64,000 bases of DNA from Flavivirga algicola (GTDB taxonomy: Bacteria; Bacteroidota; Bacteroidia; Flavobacteriales; Flavobacteriaceae). Of this stretch, positions 35,901 to 43,997 are shown one piece after another. Under the pieces are notes generated by a model that saw nothing but the letters and a program-made list of their open reading frames with translations, did not search any database and had not been told where the DNA came from. The position numbers and the translations under genes are program-made. The first letter of the stretch is position 1. The number at the start of each line of letters is the position of its first letter. Location of the stretch: NCBI RefSeq assembly GCF_012910715.1, contig NZ_JABBHF010000011.1:105681-169680 (forward strand). Reading direction: 5' to 3'.

Positions 35901-36286
35901 TAAGCGCAACTACCTTTGCAAGCAGTATCATTATTAATAACAAACAAAACCCTTGGAAAATAAAACCTTTGCCTTCATTAGCACAACTATCTTCAATAAA
36001 CAGTATTATTATAAAAGATTTCAATGCAGATGATAACCTAGATATCATATTAGCTGGAAATTTGTATACATCAGAAGTTGAAACCCCTAGAAATGACGCT
36101 AATTTGGGGCTTTATTTAACTGGAAATGGAAAAGGTCAATTTAAAGTCATTGATGCTTCTAAAAGTGGATTGTACCTTGATGGTGATGTTAAGCAAATCG
36201 AACTTATTAAAGCAGATAAAGGTGAATACAAAATTTTATCTGTAGCCAACGACGATTATTTGAAAATTATAAACATAAAGAACTAA
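32981..36286 (+). CDS. Giant FG-GAP/VCBS and ASPIC/UnbV lipoprotein (VCBS2)
   Basis: A 1,101-aa lipoprotein with lipobox IFFGC (Cys20). It shares the layout of VCBS1: calcium-loop FG-GAP blades in the first 480 residues (DINNDGLSDIFF, DVNNDGYLDIYL, DFDNDGDLDLYVANYP), an ASPIC/UnbV domain at about 503-586 (LRMKLNGSLENHFGIG, HFGV, ITWPDG), a second blade set (DNDGDLDLFVAGR, GEWMPI) and the C-terminal module GNLGLNYKYQAT, GRQCSSEQIP with Cys936, SFANASLVDIYG and GNLYTSEVETPRNDA. It is the closer relative of VCBS1 by eye. It probably binds ligand at the cell surface for SusC2/SusD2. No catalytic motif is recognised. Confidence 0.9.
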   Translation: MYPNKFVFIVISSVLIFFGCEKPNKTNTLFKSISKEHSNINFNNILTETDSLNYFIYPYLYLGGGVAAGDINNDGLSDIFFVGNMVENKLYLNKGKMKFEDITMSSNLKGDSKWHTGVTMCDVNNDGYLDIYLNVSGKEENKQNKLYINNKDLTFTESAQAYGIADNGSSIQSVFFDFDNDGDLDLYVANYPVAPFGSPNAFYLHKMKNLKHEESDHLYENLGNGKFEDITHTSGIANYGLTLGVSVGDFNTDGYQDIYISNDFNTPDKFFINNGDGTFTDKLKLATYQTAWFGMGTDAADYNNDGLLDIMQVDMTPRDNRRAKENMASMNASLFWNTVKSGFHYQYMFNSLQLNRGINPKKGVQFSNTARIAGVSTTDWSWAPLFADFDNDGWKDIFITNGIKRDVNNKDFFKAKMAKANFTGKIDGSAYQKIPSEPIENHAYKNNGDLTFTNVGENWGINLKGFSHGCAYADFDNDGDLDLVINNMDQTASLYQNQLETQGRNYLRMKLNGSLENHFGIGSKVKLYHKGKIQYQELMLTRGYESSVEPILHFGVDNIKTIDSLTITWPDGRSQSLVNVNTNQILNINYPSTDLGLKTKNKAPKFEDITQTAALNFKHKENEHSDYLFEPLLPHQNSKLGTGLAVADVNNDGLDDFYVGNAHKEHGVMYLQNNDGSFSENAGPWLEDNESEDMGALFFDADGDNDQDLYVVSGGNEFLRNKEPLQDRLYINNGNGKFKKATHSLPIMLTSGSCVKSGDYDNDGDLDLFVAGRLIPGKYPLAPRSYILRNDGMKANEPIFTDVTEQIAPDAVSPGLVTDALWSDFNNDDQLDLIITGEWMPILFFENNNGIFKNKTETLGLQNQIGWWYSLAEGDFDKDGDKDYIAGNLGLNYKYQATNDEPFELYSGDFDKNKRLDIVLGYHQDGNKYPVRGRQCSSEQIPAISLKYKDYSSFANASLVDIYGQENLENALHLSATTFASSIIINNKQNPWKIKPLPSLAQLSSINSIIIKDFNADDNLDIILAGNLYTSEVETPRNDANLGLYLTGNGKGQFKVIDASKSGLYLDGDVKQIELIKADKGEYKILSVANDDYLKIINIKN

Positions 36287-36294
36287 AATCTTTA

Positions 36295-39200
36295 ATGAAA
36301 GGATTAAGCATTAGTATAGAAGCTAAGATATTACTTTTTACAAGTATGTGTTTTATAATCACACTCTATTCTTGTAAAAGTGATAAAAATGAAGATACTG
36401 TAATACCACAAAATACCCAGGGTAGTCACCCAAAACTTTTTAGTCATGTGAACGCTTCAGATTCTGGTATTAACTTCATTAATCTACTAACAGAAACCGA
36501 AAACTATAATTACTTTAAGTATAGCTATTCTTATTTGGGGGGTGGCGTTGCGTCTGCCGATTTTAATAATGATGGTTTGCAGGATTTATTCTTTATTTCC
36601 AATAGTAATCAAAATACACTGTATCTAAACAAAGGTAATTTTAAGTTTGAAGACATCACAGCATCGACTGGAATAAACCCAACAGATGGCTTTAATACGG
36701 GTGTTACGGTCGTTGATATAAATCAGGATGGCTTTTTGGACATTTACATTTCTAGAGGTGGTCATCTTGAAGACAACAATAAATTTGCCAATTTACTTTA
36801 TTTAAATAATGGTGATTTAACATTTACCGAAAAAGCCAAAGAACATGGGTTAGATGATTCTAATAGAACCATTCAGGCAACATTTTTTGATTATGATAAC
36901 GATAATGATTTGGATGTATATCTTTCTAATACACCAAATGTTACTGCCAAATCAAAAATTATAGATTTAGAAAAAATTGGAAACGACCCTAAAACATTAA
37001 GCTTAAAAGGAAGCGATAGGTTATATGAAAATGACGGTACTGGTCACTTTAAAGACGTTACAAAAAAGGCAGGTATAGGATACGATGTCGGTTTTGGTTT
37101 AAATCCGCAAATTGGAGATATTAATAACGATGGCTGGCTAGATATTTATGTGTGTAATGATTTTAACATGCCTGACTTTGTTTATATTAATAACGGTAAT
37201 GGCACATTTAAAGAACAAAGAGATGTCACCTTTAAGCATATGTCTTTTAATAGTATGGGAAGTGATTTTTCCGATATTAATAATGATGGGTATTTTGATT
37301 TGATAACTTTAGATATGAATCCTGAAGATTATGTGAGGTCAAAAACCACTATGGCAATGACTTCAGTTGGAAGGTTTGAAAAGATGGTGAAATCTGGCTA
37401 CCATTATCAATATATGCATAATATGCTACAGATAAATAATGGTAATGGTACCTACAGAGAAATTAGCAAGTTATCGGGAATAGCAGATACCGATTGGAGT
37501 TGGGCCGTACTTTCTGCCGATTTTGATCTAGATGGATTAAACGATATTTATATTACTAATGGTGTTTTTAGAGATGTTATGGATAGAGATACACATAATA
37601 CGACACTAAAAATTCTCAGAAAAAATAGAAGAAAACCAACTAATAACGATTTTTTGCAATTCACTAAAATGATGCCGCAGCAAAAACTTGTTAACTATAT
37701 TTACAAAAATAATGGCAATCTAACATTTAGCAATGTTTCAAACCAATGGGTAGAATCTTATCCTACATTCTCAAATGGCGTTGTATATTCTGATTTGGAT
37801 AATGACGGTGATCTTGATATTGTAACCAACAATATTAACGACAAAGCCACCGTACTAAAAAACAACACCATAGAACAAAATAAAGGCCAGTACTTAAAAG
37901 TAAAATTTAAGGGTCCTAAAAACAATGTGAATGGCTTAGGGGCTAAGGTTAAGTTATATCAAGATAATGGGACCATTCAAACACGTCAACTAATCAATAC
38001 ACGTGGGTTTTTGTCTTCTGTTTCCAATATTTTACATTTTGGTCTACCCAAAAACACTTCTATCAAAAAATTAGAAGTACAGTGGTTAGATGGGAAGCAT
38101 CAAACAATTGAAAATATAAAACCTAATACGCTTCTAGATATTTCTTATGAAAGTTCGATAAATGGAATAAATTCATCAGAAACAAAAATTAATAAGATAT
38201 TTTCGAAGCTAACAGCAAATTACAAACACAAAGACCCCTATTTTAACGACTATGACTTGCAGGTTTTGTTACCTCACAAATTGTCTCAAACAGGACCTGC
38301 GTTAGCTAAAGGGGATGTTAACAATGATGGCATTGATGATATTTATATTGGTGGTGGACGCGACCAGTCTGGGCAACTACTAATTGGAAAATCAAATGGA
38401 GCCTTCCATACTAAGTCTATAGCCGATTTTAGCAATGATAAATCTTATGAAGACCAAAGTGCAGCCTTTTTTGATGTCGATAATGATGGTGATCAAGATT
38501 TATATGTAGTAAGCGGTAGTTATGAGCTTTATAACACGCCCAAACTAATGCAAGACAGGCTTTACATTAATGATGGTAGCGGCAGATTTACTACTGCTCG
38601 AAAGAATGCTTTACCCGAATTTACGTCTTCAGGTTCTGTAGTTGTTCCTTCCGATTTTGATAACGATGGCGATGTAGACCTGTTTATTGGAGGCCGAGTT
38701 ATTCCTGGCAAATACCCTAATGCACCAACAAGCACATTGCTAATTAACGAAAAAGGAATTTTTACTATAAAAACTAAAGAAATAGCTCCTGAGCTTGAAC
38801 ACATTGGAATGGTAACCAGCGCGGCCTGGGATGATATTAATAACGACAATAAATTAGATTTAATTCTATCTGGTGAATGGATGGGGATAGAAGTCTTTAT
38901 TAATCAAAACAATAAACTTATTAAAAGTGACCGTCACAAAAACCTTTCTGAAACTGTAGGCTGGTGGAACAAATTGTTGGTCGTAGATGTTGACAACGAT
39001 GGCGATAATGATATTATAGCAGGAAATCTAGGTTTAAATTATAAGTTTCATGCATCAAAAGAAAAACCGTTTCAAATCTATTCAACAGATTTTGACTCGA
39101 ACGGAACTGAAGATGTTATTCTTGCCAAAGAATACAATGGAAAAGAAGTACCTGTTAGAGGGAAAACTTGTATGACTCAACAAATCCCTCACCTAGCACA

Positions 39201-39666
39201 AAAAATTTCTAATTATAACGATTTTGCAAATAGAAATCTTGAAGGTATTCTAGGAGAACAAATTAATAACGCTTTAAACTATAAGGCAACGGAATTTAGA
39301 TCTGGTATCTTTATAAATAATGGTATATCTGGATTTACTTTTTCCGCATTTGAAAATACTGTGCAGCAATCTCCAATAAATAGTATGGTTTATTATGATA
39401 TTAACAATGATGGGGTTAAAGATCTTATTTTGGCAGGAAATAATTACCAGTCGGAAGTAGAAACTACAAGAGCAGATGCTGGAATTGGAAATATTTTACT
39501 AGGTAAAAAAGATGGCAGTTTTGAAAGTATGCCTCATTTAAAATCAGGTTTCTTTGCAGATAAAGATGTAAGGCATATGGAGTTAATCGAAATGGGGGAC
39601 GAAAAAATTATTTTTGTTGCAAATAATAACAATTACCATTCTTTGTTTAAAATAAATAAACCTTAG
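36295..39666 (+). CDS. Giant FG-GAP/VCBS and ASPIC/UnbV lipoprotein (VCBS3)
   Basis: A 1,123-aa lipoprotein (lipobox LYSC, Cys27) encoded 8 bases after VCBS2. The same order is seen: FG-GAP blades (DFNNDGLQDLFF, DINQDGFLDIYISRGG, DYDNDNDLDVYL), ASPIC/UnbV at about 531-615, second blades (DFDNDGDVDLFIGGR, GEWMGI) and the C-terminal module GNLGLNYKFHAS, GKTCMTQQIP with Cys959, and GNNYQSEVETTRADAG. It is more diverged than VCBS1 and VCBS2 are from each other, which suggests a different ligand or partner. Its TAG stop overlaps the TAA stop of the convergent GT9 gene within the four bases TTAG. Confidence 0.9.
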   Translation: MKGLSISIEAKILLFTSMCFIITLYSCKSDKNEDTVIPQNTQGSHPKLFSHVNASDSGINFINLLTETENYNYFKYSYSYLGGGVASADFNNDGLQDLFFISNSNQNTLYLNKGNFKFEDITASTGINPTDGFNTGVTVVDINQDGFLDIYISRGGHLEDNNKFANLLYLNNGDLTFTEKAKEHGLDDSNRTIQATFFDYDNDNDLDVYLSNTPNVTAKSKIIDLEKIGNDPKTLSLKGSDRLYENDGTGHFKDVTKKAGIGYDVGFGLNPQIGDINNDGWLDIYVCNDFNMPDFVYINNGNGTFKEQRDVTFKHMSFNSMGSDFSDINNDGYFDLITLDMNPEDYVRSKTTMAMTSVGRFEKMVKSGYHYQYMHNMLQINNGNGTYREISKLSGIADTDWSWAVLSADFDLDGLNDIYITNGVFRDVMDRDTHNTTLKILRKNRRKPTNNDFLQFTKMMPQQKLVNYIYKNNGNLTFSNVSNQWVESYPTFSNGVVYSDLDNDGDLDIVTNNINDKATVLKNNTIEQNKGQYLKVKFKGPKNNVNGLGAKVKLYQDNGTIQTRQLINTRGFLSSVSNILHFGLPKNTSIKKLEVQWLDGKHQTIENIKPNTLLDISYESSINGINSSETKINKIFSKLTANYKHKDPYFNDYDLQVLLPHKLSQTGPALAKGDVNNDGIDDIYIGGGRDQSGQLLIGKSNGAFHTKSIADFSNDKSYEDQSAAFFDVDNDGDQDLYVVSGSYELYNTPKLMQDRLYINDGSGRFTTARKNALPEFTSSGSVVVPSDFDNDGDVDLFIGGRVIPGKYPNAPTSTLLINEKGIFTIKTKEIAPELEHIGMVTSAAWDDINNDNKLDLILSGEWMGIEVFINQNNKLIKSDRHKNLSETVGWWNKLLVVDVDNDGDNDIIAGNLGLNYKFHASKEKPFQIYSTDFDSNGTEDVILAKEYNGKEVPVRGKTCMTQQIPHLAQKISNYNDFANRNLEGILGEQINNALNYKATEFRSGIFINNGISGFTFSAFENTVQQSPINSMVYYDINNDGVKDLILAGNNYQSEVETTRADAGIGNILLGKKDGSFESMPHLKSGFFADKDVRHMELIEMGDEKIIFVANNNNYHSLFKINKP

Positions 39667-40724
39667 CTCAATGTCTTTATTTTTTCAACAATAGTTTCAG
39701 GTAAAATACTTCGAGACACCTCTTTATAACTCTCAGGATATCTATTTCCATAAACTGAGGTTGGAATTTTAGGAAACTGTTTTCTGTCTGATAATAATCC
39801 GTAAGCCTCAGGTTGATTAAAAGGAGCAAACCCAGCATATGGATGGGTAACTCCCCAAATAGTTACAACTTTAACCCCTAACATAGCAGCGATGTGTGCA
39901 TTCCCAGAATCCATTGAAAGCATAACCTCTAGATTTGAAATAATGTCTAATTCCTCATCTAATGATAATTTACCAGCTATATTTACTACATTATCAAATT
40001 CGTGTTCAAAGTCATTTAAAATTTCTATCTCTTTTTCACCTCCACCAAATAAAACAACTTGATAATTCAAAGAAATCATTTTAATAACCTCTTTCATTAA
40101 GCCTAAAGGGTACATTTTACTTTCATGGGCTGCAAATGGCGCAATTCCAATTTTCCTTCTGGAACTTCCCTCTAATAAATCTTGACATTTGTTTGATAAA
40201 GTTCTTTTTTTAGGAAACTCTAGATTTGATAAATCTATTTTAAACCCAAGTTTTTCAAATACATCGGCGTAACGTTGATGTGTCGTTTTTAATGCTTTAA
40301 AAGCCTTCCCAGAAATTAAGGCTTTTTTCTCTTTCCTCCCCTTGTCAATCTGAATAAAAGGTTTACCGACTAAAAGAAACTTCAATATATTACTACGAAG
40401 TACATTGTGTAAATCGGCAACTATCTCAACGCCCAATTTCTTAAGCTCCTTTGATAGTCTATACAGCCCCAAAACACCTTTATGCTTTCCCTTTATTTCT
40501 GCATGGAAGACAGAAATATTTGATAAATCTCTGAAAAATGGTTCAAAAAATTCACGTGTTAAAATTGTAATCTTAACATTAGGATATTGCTGTGAAAAAG
40601 CCCTCAAAACAGGAACCGTCATAGCAACATCACCCATTGCAGAAAGGCGAATTACTAATATATGTTTTGGTTGTTTGGACAAATAGTTAAAAATTTTTGG
40701 ACATTTTTGGACATTTTTGGACAT
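39663..40724 (-). CDS. Glycosyltransferase family 9 (heptosyltransferase-like)
   Basis: A 353-aa GT-B glycosyltransferase of the ADP-heptose:LPS heptosyltransferase type. It has ILVIRLSAMGDVAMTVPVL near the start, then APFAAHESKMYPLG, VVLFGGGEKE, and the nucleotide-sugar site MLSMDSGNAHIAAMLGV with IWGVTHPYAGF. In flavobacteria it usually sits beside a DUF4254 gene; here a regulator-like gene lies between them. The start is uncertain: the ATG at 40724 lies in a run of ATGTCCAAAA decamers, and a second in-frame ATG at 40748 is possible. Only the first of the three decamer ATGs is in frame. Confidence 0.9.
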   Translation of the reverse strand: MSKNVQKCPKIFNYLSKQPKHILVIRLSAMGDVAMTVPVLRAFSQQYPNVKITILTREFFEPFFRDLSNISVFHAEIKGKHKGVLGLYRLSKELKKLGVEIVADLHNVLRSNILKFLLVGKPFIQIDKGRKEKKALISGKAFKALKTTHQRYADVFEKLGFKIDLSNLEFPKKRTLSNKCQDLLEGSSRRKIGIAPFAAHESKMYPLGLMKEVIKMISLNYQVVLFGGGEKEIEILNDFEHEFDNVVNIAGKLSLDEELDIISNLEVMLSMDSGNAHIAAMLGVKVVTIWGVTHPYAGFAPFNQPEAYGLLSDRKQFPKIPTSVYGNRYPESYKEVSRSILPETIVEKIKTLS

Positions 40725-40811
40725 TCGAAAGCCCTCAAAAACAAGCATCTAAAGAGATTTATTAACAAAAAAGTGCCTTTATTAACATTTTTATGGACAT
40801 TTTATGGACAT
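40691..40811. repeat. ATGTCC-containing short tandem repeats at the GT9 start
   Basis: On the minus strand the decamer ATGTCCAAAA occurs three times in tandem at 40724-40695, and two further ATGTCCAT/ATGTCCATAA copies lie at about 40811-40790. TTTATTAACA is also repeated at 40758-40767 and 40778-40787. A 10-base unit changes the reading frame with each copy gained or lost. Confidence 0.7.
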
Positions 40812-42545
40812 TTACTTCTCTTTGTTGTTAGTTTTTCTAACTATATCAATGGCTTTATATATAACCTCCATTTCCTTAATATAGTTTTCTCCTAATATAT
40901 ACTTAGTACTTTTGCCACTTCCTACTTGCTCAATCATTTTATCATTTACAAATTTATCCACGCGCGCTCTAACTTGTCTTCTAGACAATTTCCCTTCAAA
41001 TAAATTAGCAAAATCTCCCATTTTAGCAAAATCTTCTTTATCTAAAAACTGAATAATCTTAGCTAAAACCTCATTATCATCAGGCTCAAGTAAATTATAA
41101 TACTTCGTTTTTTCATCAGTAAACTCATAATAATCTTTTGAAAGTATATAAAATATTGCATTCGTTTTACCCCTCCTTTCTATAAGTTTTTTGTCAAGAA
41201 GTTTATTTACTTGTTCTAAATCAAGATTCTTCTTTGGCAATCTTTCCTTTATTTTATTTAACGTTATAATTTCTAAAACCGACAATTTTTTATGCTTTGG
41301 AAGTTCTTTTTGAATAGAATCAATAAATAAAGCAAACGCTCTGTCCTTTATTACCGCGGACAACTTTAATGTGACATGAAAAAAATCAGATTTTGAATAA
41401 TCTGGTTCAGATTTGCCTTCTGAAAGCATGTTATAAAAAATTTTATCGACACCTTGACCCGAACGTTCAACAATTCCTGTTTTCTGCAAAACATCAGCTA
41501 ATAATCTATTTCTTGGTGTGCTTGGCGTAATTAGTAAATTGTCTAAGGTAACTCCAATAGGAAAACCTCCAGCATTAATAATATCCAGTCTTTGCGGAAA
41601 TTGTTTTATTACAATCTCCGATGTTCTTCTATAATCTCTATGAGTAATTGCATTATTTAAAGACTCCCTAATCACTTCTTCATTAAAATAAGGAATATTA
41701 AAAATATACGCCCCATCTTGAATTGGAAAACTCCCATTTCTTAAATTAATTGTATTCCATAAGGTATCTATCAATTTGAAAAAAGGCTGAATATATACTA
41801 ATCTATTCTCAAAAGGTATCTGATTTTCTAGACTCCTATATTCTAAGATTATAGAAGCCTGTGGAAGTAATTTTTTTATAATCTCATCCTTTCCTAAAAG
41901 AATTAAAGCAGCATTTGTCAATTTTCCATTAACTAATAATTCTAAATCTGACAATATTTGTTCATTAGATAAAGTTCTAAATTGTGGATTATTTTGCTTT
42001 ATTGAATATTTTTCTTTTAAGATTTCTATTGCTTTCAAATCTAAATCTGAAATACTTAATCTTCTACATATTTCTTTTGAAAAATCCGAATCCTGTTCAT
42101 TTAAAATTTTTAAATAAACTTCATCAGACATTGCTTTTAATTCTTCTCCCACTCTCATTAATGAGACATCCTCAAATTTAAAAACTTTACCAACTGGACG
42201 AGAAGGGACTTCAATAACCAAAACCCTCTTTGATTTTTCAAATAACTCATAGACTTTAGGCCTAATTCCTGTATCTCTATAAATATTAGCCTCTAAATCA
42301 CCTATAGAGCCAAGATTTTGATTTGTGCCTACAACTTGGTGCGGGTAATTATCTGACATTCCGATAACCATATACCCCCCTTTTTCATTACAAAGAGCAG
42401 TCACATAACCAAGAATACATCGTCTTCTATCGGAAGGTTTCGTTTTACTACCACCATCGTACGATATATTACCTCTTTCTCCTTTTTTAAATTCAATCTT
42501 GTCTTCTGACTCTTTAAGATTTTTTAACTCTTCAATAGTAATCAT
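40812..42545 (-). CDS. AlbA_2 (Schlafen-type) and GHKL ATPase-domain protein, putative regulator
   Basis: A 577-aa protein. The N-terminal AlbA_2 putative nucleic-acid-binding domain (about 10-130) has KIEFKKG, then CNEKGGYMVIGMSDN and VLVIEVPSRPVGKVFKF. A central region precedes a GHKL-type ATP-binding domain (about 290-390; REALNNAI-like motif ESLNNAITHRDYR, and NAGGFPIGVTLDNLL). The C-terminal 170 residues look like winged-helix modules. Such proteins are annotated as ATP-dependent DNA helicase-like or transcriptional regulators and are often found in accessory DNA. An in-frame TTG at 42551 is rejected in favour of the ATG at 42545. It interrupts a usually adjacent DUF4254-GT9 pair. Confidence 0.85.
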   Translation of the reverse strand: MITIEELKNLKESEDKIEFKKGERGNISYDGGSKTKPSDRRRCILGYVTALCNEKGGYMVIGMSDNYPHQVVGTNQNLGSIGDLEANIYRDTGIRPKVYELFEKSKRVLVIEVPSRPVGKVFKFEDVSLMRVGEELKAMSDEVYLKILNEQDSDFSKEICRRLSISDLDLKAIEILKEKYSIKQNNPQFRTLSNEQILSDLELLVNGKLTNAALILLGKDEIIKKLLPQASIILEYRSLENQIPFENRLVYIQPFFKLIDTLWNTINLRNGSFPIQDGAYIFNIPYFNEEVIRESLNNAITHRDYRRTSEIVIKQFPQRLDIINAGGFPIGVTLDNLLITPSTPRNRLLADVLQKTGIVERSGQGVDKIFYNMLSEGKSEPDYSKSDFFHVTLKLSAVIKDRAFALFIDSIQKELPKHKKLSVLEIITLNKIKERLPKKNLDLEQVNKLLDKKLIERRGKTNAIFYILSKDYYEFTDEKTKYYNLLEPDDNEVLAKIIQFLDKEDFAKMGDFANLFEGKLSRRQVRARVDKFVNDKMIEQVGSGKSTKYILGENYIKEMEVIYKAIDIVRKTNNKEK

Positions 42546-42566
42546 AGACAATAATTTTCATTCTTT

Positions 42567-43172
42567 TTATTTTTGTCCCCTCAATACAGGGTTCAGCTCA
42601 TCATCATTGTACATTTTCATTTGCTTATAAACTTTCATATACTTATCGCCATTTTCAATATCACTAAGAAGAGTGTCAATTGCTGTAGATAAGTCTACAC
42701 GCTGTTCCAATAAAATATCTAGTTTTTTCTGACAGGCATTTCTATGAGCATCAGAAGCATCCGTTCTTGTAGCTTCTTCATTCATATGATAAATTTTCAG
42801 TGCTAAAATAGATAATCTATCAACTCCCCAAGCTGGACTTTCTGTATTAATAGTCGCATCTACTTTAGCTTCAACATCTTTATATTTTTCAAGAAAATAG
42901 CTGTCAATATATTCAACCATATCCGTTCTGTCCTGATTTGAAGCATCAATTTGACGTTTCAATGTTAAAGCAGCAACAGGGTCTATTTGAGGGTCTCTAA
43001 TAATATCTTCATAATGCCACTGCACCGTGTCAATCCAGCATTTCCTGTATAATAAATGCTCTAATAAGTTACTCTTATCGTACGCATTTTCAAATGGCTG
43101 ATCTACTGTGTTGATTATATGATATTTTTCAATAACCTCTTGAAATATTTTATTAGCTTTTTCTGTAAACAT
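42567..43172 (-). CDS. DUF4254 domain-containing protein
   Basis: A 201-aa soluble, helical protein. The segments LLEHLLYRKCWIDTVQWHYEDIIRDP and NQDRTDMVEYID match DUF4254, a Bacteroidota family of unknown function that is often encoded next to a GT9 glycosyltransferase and may act in lipopolysaccharide core assembly. The ATG at 43172 has an exact -7 box 22 bases upstream. It is the first gene of the minus unit DUF4254-AlbA_2-GT9. Confidence 0.88.
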   Translation of the reverse strand: MFTEKANKIFQEVIEKYHIINTVDQPFENAYDKSNLLEHLLYRKCWIDTVQWHYEDIIRDPQIDPVAALTLKRQIDASNQDRTDMVEYIDSYFLEKYKDVEAKVDATINTESPAWGVDRLSILALKIYHMNEEATRTDASDAHRNACQKKLDILLEQRVDLSTAIDTLLSDIENGDKYMKVYKQMKMYNDDELNPVLRGQK

Positions 43173-43193
43173 ATTGTCTTTGTTTTTAAAGTG

Positions 43194-43201
43194 CAAACCT
43201 A
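43194..43201 (-). promoter_or_regulatory. Candidate -7 box before the DUF4254 gene
   Basis: Minus-strand TAGGTTTG matches the TAnnTTTG element, 22 bases upstream of the ATG at 43172. The -33 element is weak (GTG in place of TTG at 20-base spacing). Confidence 0.45.
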
Positions 43202-43337
43202 CGAAAATTCTACATAATTAGCACCTCTTTATATTCATGCCGATTAGTAGTTCTCATTTAACTAAAATAAGTATGATAACTGTAAATATACTCTATATTT
43301 AACTAACTTTACTATTTGTAAAAAGACATGAAATTCT

Positions 43338-43997
43338 ATGACTATTCATAATATCTCTAAAGAAAACTCTATATTAAACACTTTTATTTCAGAAATTAGA
43401 AATGTTAATATTCAAAATGACAGTATGCGTTTCCGAAGAAATATTGAGCGCATAGGCGAAATATTAGGTTACGAAATGAGTAAATCTTTAAATTATACTT
43501 CTTCGACTATTAAAACGCCTTTAGGAAAATGTGATATTAGTTTATCCAATAATGATATTGTATTATGCTCTATTTTAAGAGCTGGTGTCCCACTACATAA
43601 TGGATTACTTAACTATTTTGATACTGCTGAAAACGCCTTCATTTCAGCTTATAGGCATCACAAACACGACCCCGAAAGTTTTGAAATTATTGTAGAATAT
43701 CTAGCATGCCCGAATCTAGAAAACAAAACACTTATTCTTGCAGATCCTATGTTAGCAACGGGGCAATCTATGGTGGCAACTTTTGAAGCTTTAAAACCAT
43801 TTGGAACGCCTAAAGAAGTACATTTAATTAGTGTTATTGGAGCTCAAGAAGGTATCGATTTTGTTAAAAGTCATTTTGATAACAAAACACATTTATGGAT
43901 TGCAGCTATTGACGATAAATTAAACGATAAAGGTTATATTATTCCAGGACTAGGAGATGCTGGCGATTTGGCTTTTGGTAAAAAGCTACAACAATAA
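43338..43997 (+). CDS. upp: Uracil phosphoribosyltransferase
   Basis: A 219-aa cytosolic enzyme that makes UMP from uracil and PRPP. The PRPP-binding motif is LILADPMLATGQSMVA, preceded by ILRAGVPLHNGLL and followed by SVIGAQEGI; the uracil-contacting C-terminal segment YIIPGLGDAGDLAFG is intact. It has usual family length. The last 12 bases overlap the end of the convergent DUF6427 gene. Confidence 0.96.
   Translation: MTIHNISKENSILNTFISEIRNVNIQNDSMRFRRNIERIGEILGYEMSKSLNYTSSTIKTPLGKCDISLSNNDIVLCSILRAGVPLHNGLLNYFDTAENAFISAYRHHKHDPESFEIIVEYLACPNLENKTLILADPMLATGQSMVATFEALKPFGTPKEVHLISVIGAQEGIDFVKSHFDNKTHLWIAAIDDKLNDKGYIIPGLGDAGDLAFGKKLQQ

Noticed and set aside
40691-40811. CRISPR-like array
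   Set aside because: Units are only about 10 bases, with no spacers and no cas genes nearby.
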